A DNA stretch of 14,291 nt, from contig CAJUCG010000063.1 of assembly GCA_910585065.1 (NCBI GenBank), forward strand, positions 1 to 14,291, given 5' to 3'. The notes below the pieces were generated by a model. That model was not told the DNA's origin, ran no database searches, and was given only the letters and a program-made list of their open reading frames with translations. Of the stretch, positions 14,057 to 14,291 are shown in pieces. Source of the stretch: an uncultured Lachnospiraceae bacterium. GTDB lineage: Bacteria; Bacillota; Clostridia; Lachnospirales; Lachnospiraceae. Position 1 is the first letter of the stretch. Each line of letters opens with the position of its first letter. A program made the translations under genes and the position numbers.

Positions 14057-14291
14057 CTACTCTTCAAAGTATTCCTTCCATTTTTTCTTCCACTCCTCCA
14101 TCTTATTCCTGTGCCATTTCATCTTTTCTTTCTCTCCATACTCAAGGCGCACCACCAGTTCATCTTCCTCCCCAAGGTCAAAACCAGCTACAATTCTCTT
14201 TAAGCGGACAAGCTTCTTTCCAAACCTACCGCATTCCATATACCAGTACACGGTATCTCTAAAATCCCTGCTCATCTCCTCACCGTTTCCG
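14057..14291 (-). CDS. Unrecognised protein, C-terminal part, cut by the window edge
   Basis: The frame is open to the window edge and ends with a TAA at 14057-14059. The visible residues include DFRDTVYWYMECGRFGKKL, VRLKRIVAGFDLGEEDELVV and a very charged Lys/Glu/Trp-rich end (EEWKKKWKEYFEE). An internal ATG at 14275 would give 72 aa, but the purine-rich GAGGAG touches it with no spacing and the codons upstream (GNGEE) remain open, so the gene probably starts outside the window. There is no signal peptide or membrane segment in this part. I do not recognise the family; the tail looks helical. Confidence 0.55.
   Translation of the reverse strand, partial: GNGEEMSRDFRDTVYWYMECGRFGKKLVRLKRIVAGFDLGEEDELVVRLEYGEKEKMKWHRNKMEEWKKKWKEYFEE

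Noticed and set aside
1..14291. CRISPR arrays, tRNA/rRNA genes, phage, toxin-antitoxin or defence genes
   Set aside because: No regularly spaced repeats, cloverleaf-forming stretches or recognisable domains of these classes were seen in reading both strands.

Overview
The window looks like chromosomal DNA from a low-to-mid GC anaerobic Firmicute, most likely a gut Lachnospiraceae relative. The basis is strong AGGAGG-type ribosome binding sites, near-consensus sigma-A promoters with 17-bp spacers and TGn extended -10 elements, and the gene content: a ferredoxin-tailed aldo/keto reductase, a BioY-type biotin importer, a YkgJ protein next to an acyl-ACP thioesterase, and cytoplasmic GH2 and GH36 galactosidases. 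No phage, plasmid, tRNA, rRNA or CRISPR signal was seen. Genus-level assignment is not possible from reading alone.

Layout. 1-1160: promoter and an aldo/keto reductase with two C-terminal Fe-S motifs. 1282-1515: a 77-aa membrane protein. 1532-1593: a 62-bp, nearly fully palindromic element between convergent genes. 1610-2640 (minus): a DeoR-family repressor with a consensus promoter overlapped by an inverted repeat, probably its own operator. 2641-2997: about 350 bp of hairpin-rich DNA without a convincing gene. 2998-6620 (minus): ridA followed by lacZ, apparently read from one promoter. 6682-7352: bioY with a BirA-like operator over its -35 box. 7358-8331 (minus): an ROK sugar kinase of the fructokinase type, ending 5 nt from the end of bioY. 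8387-10105: a two-gene unit (YkgJ cysteine-cluster protein, acyl-ACP thioesterase) with a palindrome at its transcription start, closed by a bidirectional terminator. 10126-11538 (minus): a two-TM membrane protein carrying a ribosomal L7/L12 C-terminal-like domain. 11607-14048: an alpha-galactosidase of family GH36 with its own promoter and terminator. 14057-14291 (minus): the end of an unrecognised gene cut by the window edge.

How the genes fit together. LacZ (beta-galactosides), the GH36 enzyme (alpha-galactosides such as melibiose and raffinose) and the ROK kinase (probably fructose or another hexose) lack signal peptides, so they would act on sugars already imported. No transporter, sucrose hydrolase or galactose pathway gene is present, so these look like scattered single-promoter catabolic genes among housekeeping functions rather than one polysaccharide utilisation locus. 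The DeoR regulator may control only itself or may also act on sugar genes; only the self-operator is visible here.

I did not find clear evidence of a new defence or mobile system. The most unusual items are the membrane protein with an L7/L12-like tail, the 62-bp palindromic element, the YkgJ/thioesterase unit with its palindromic leader, and the hairpin-rich block at 2706-2856.
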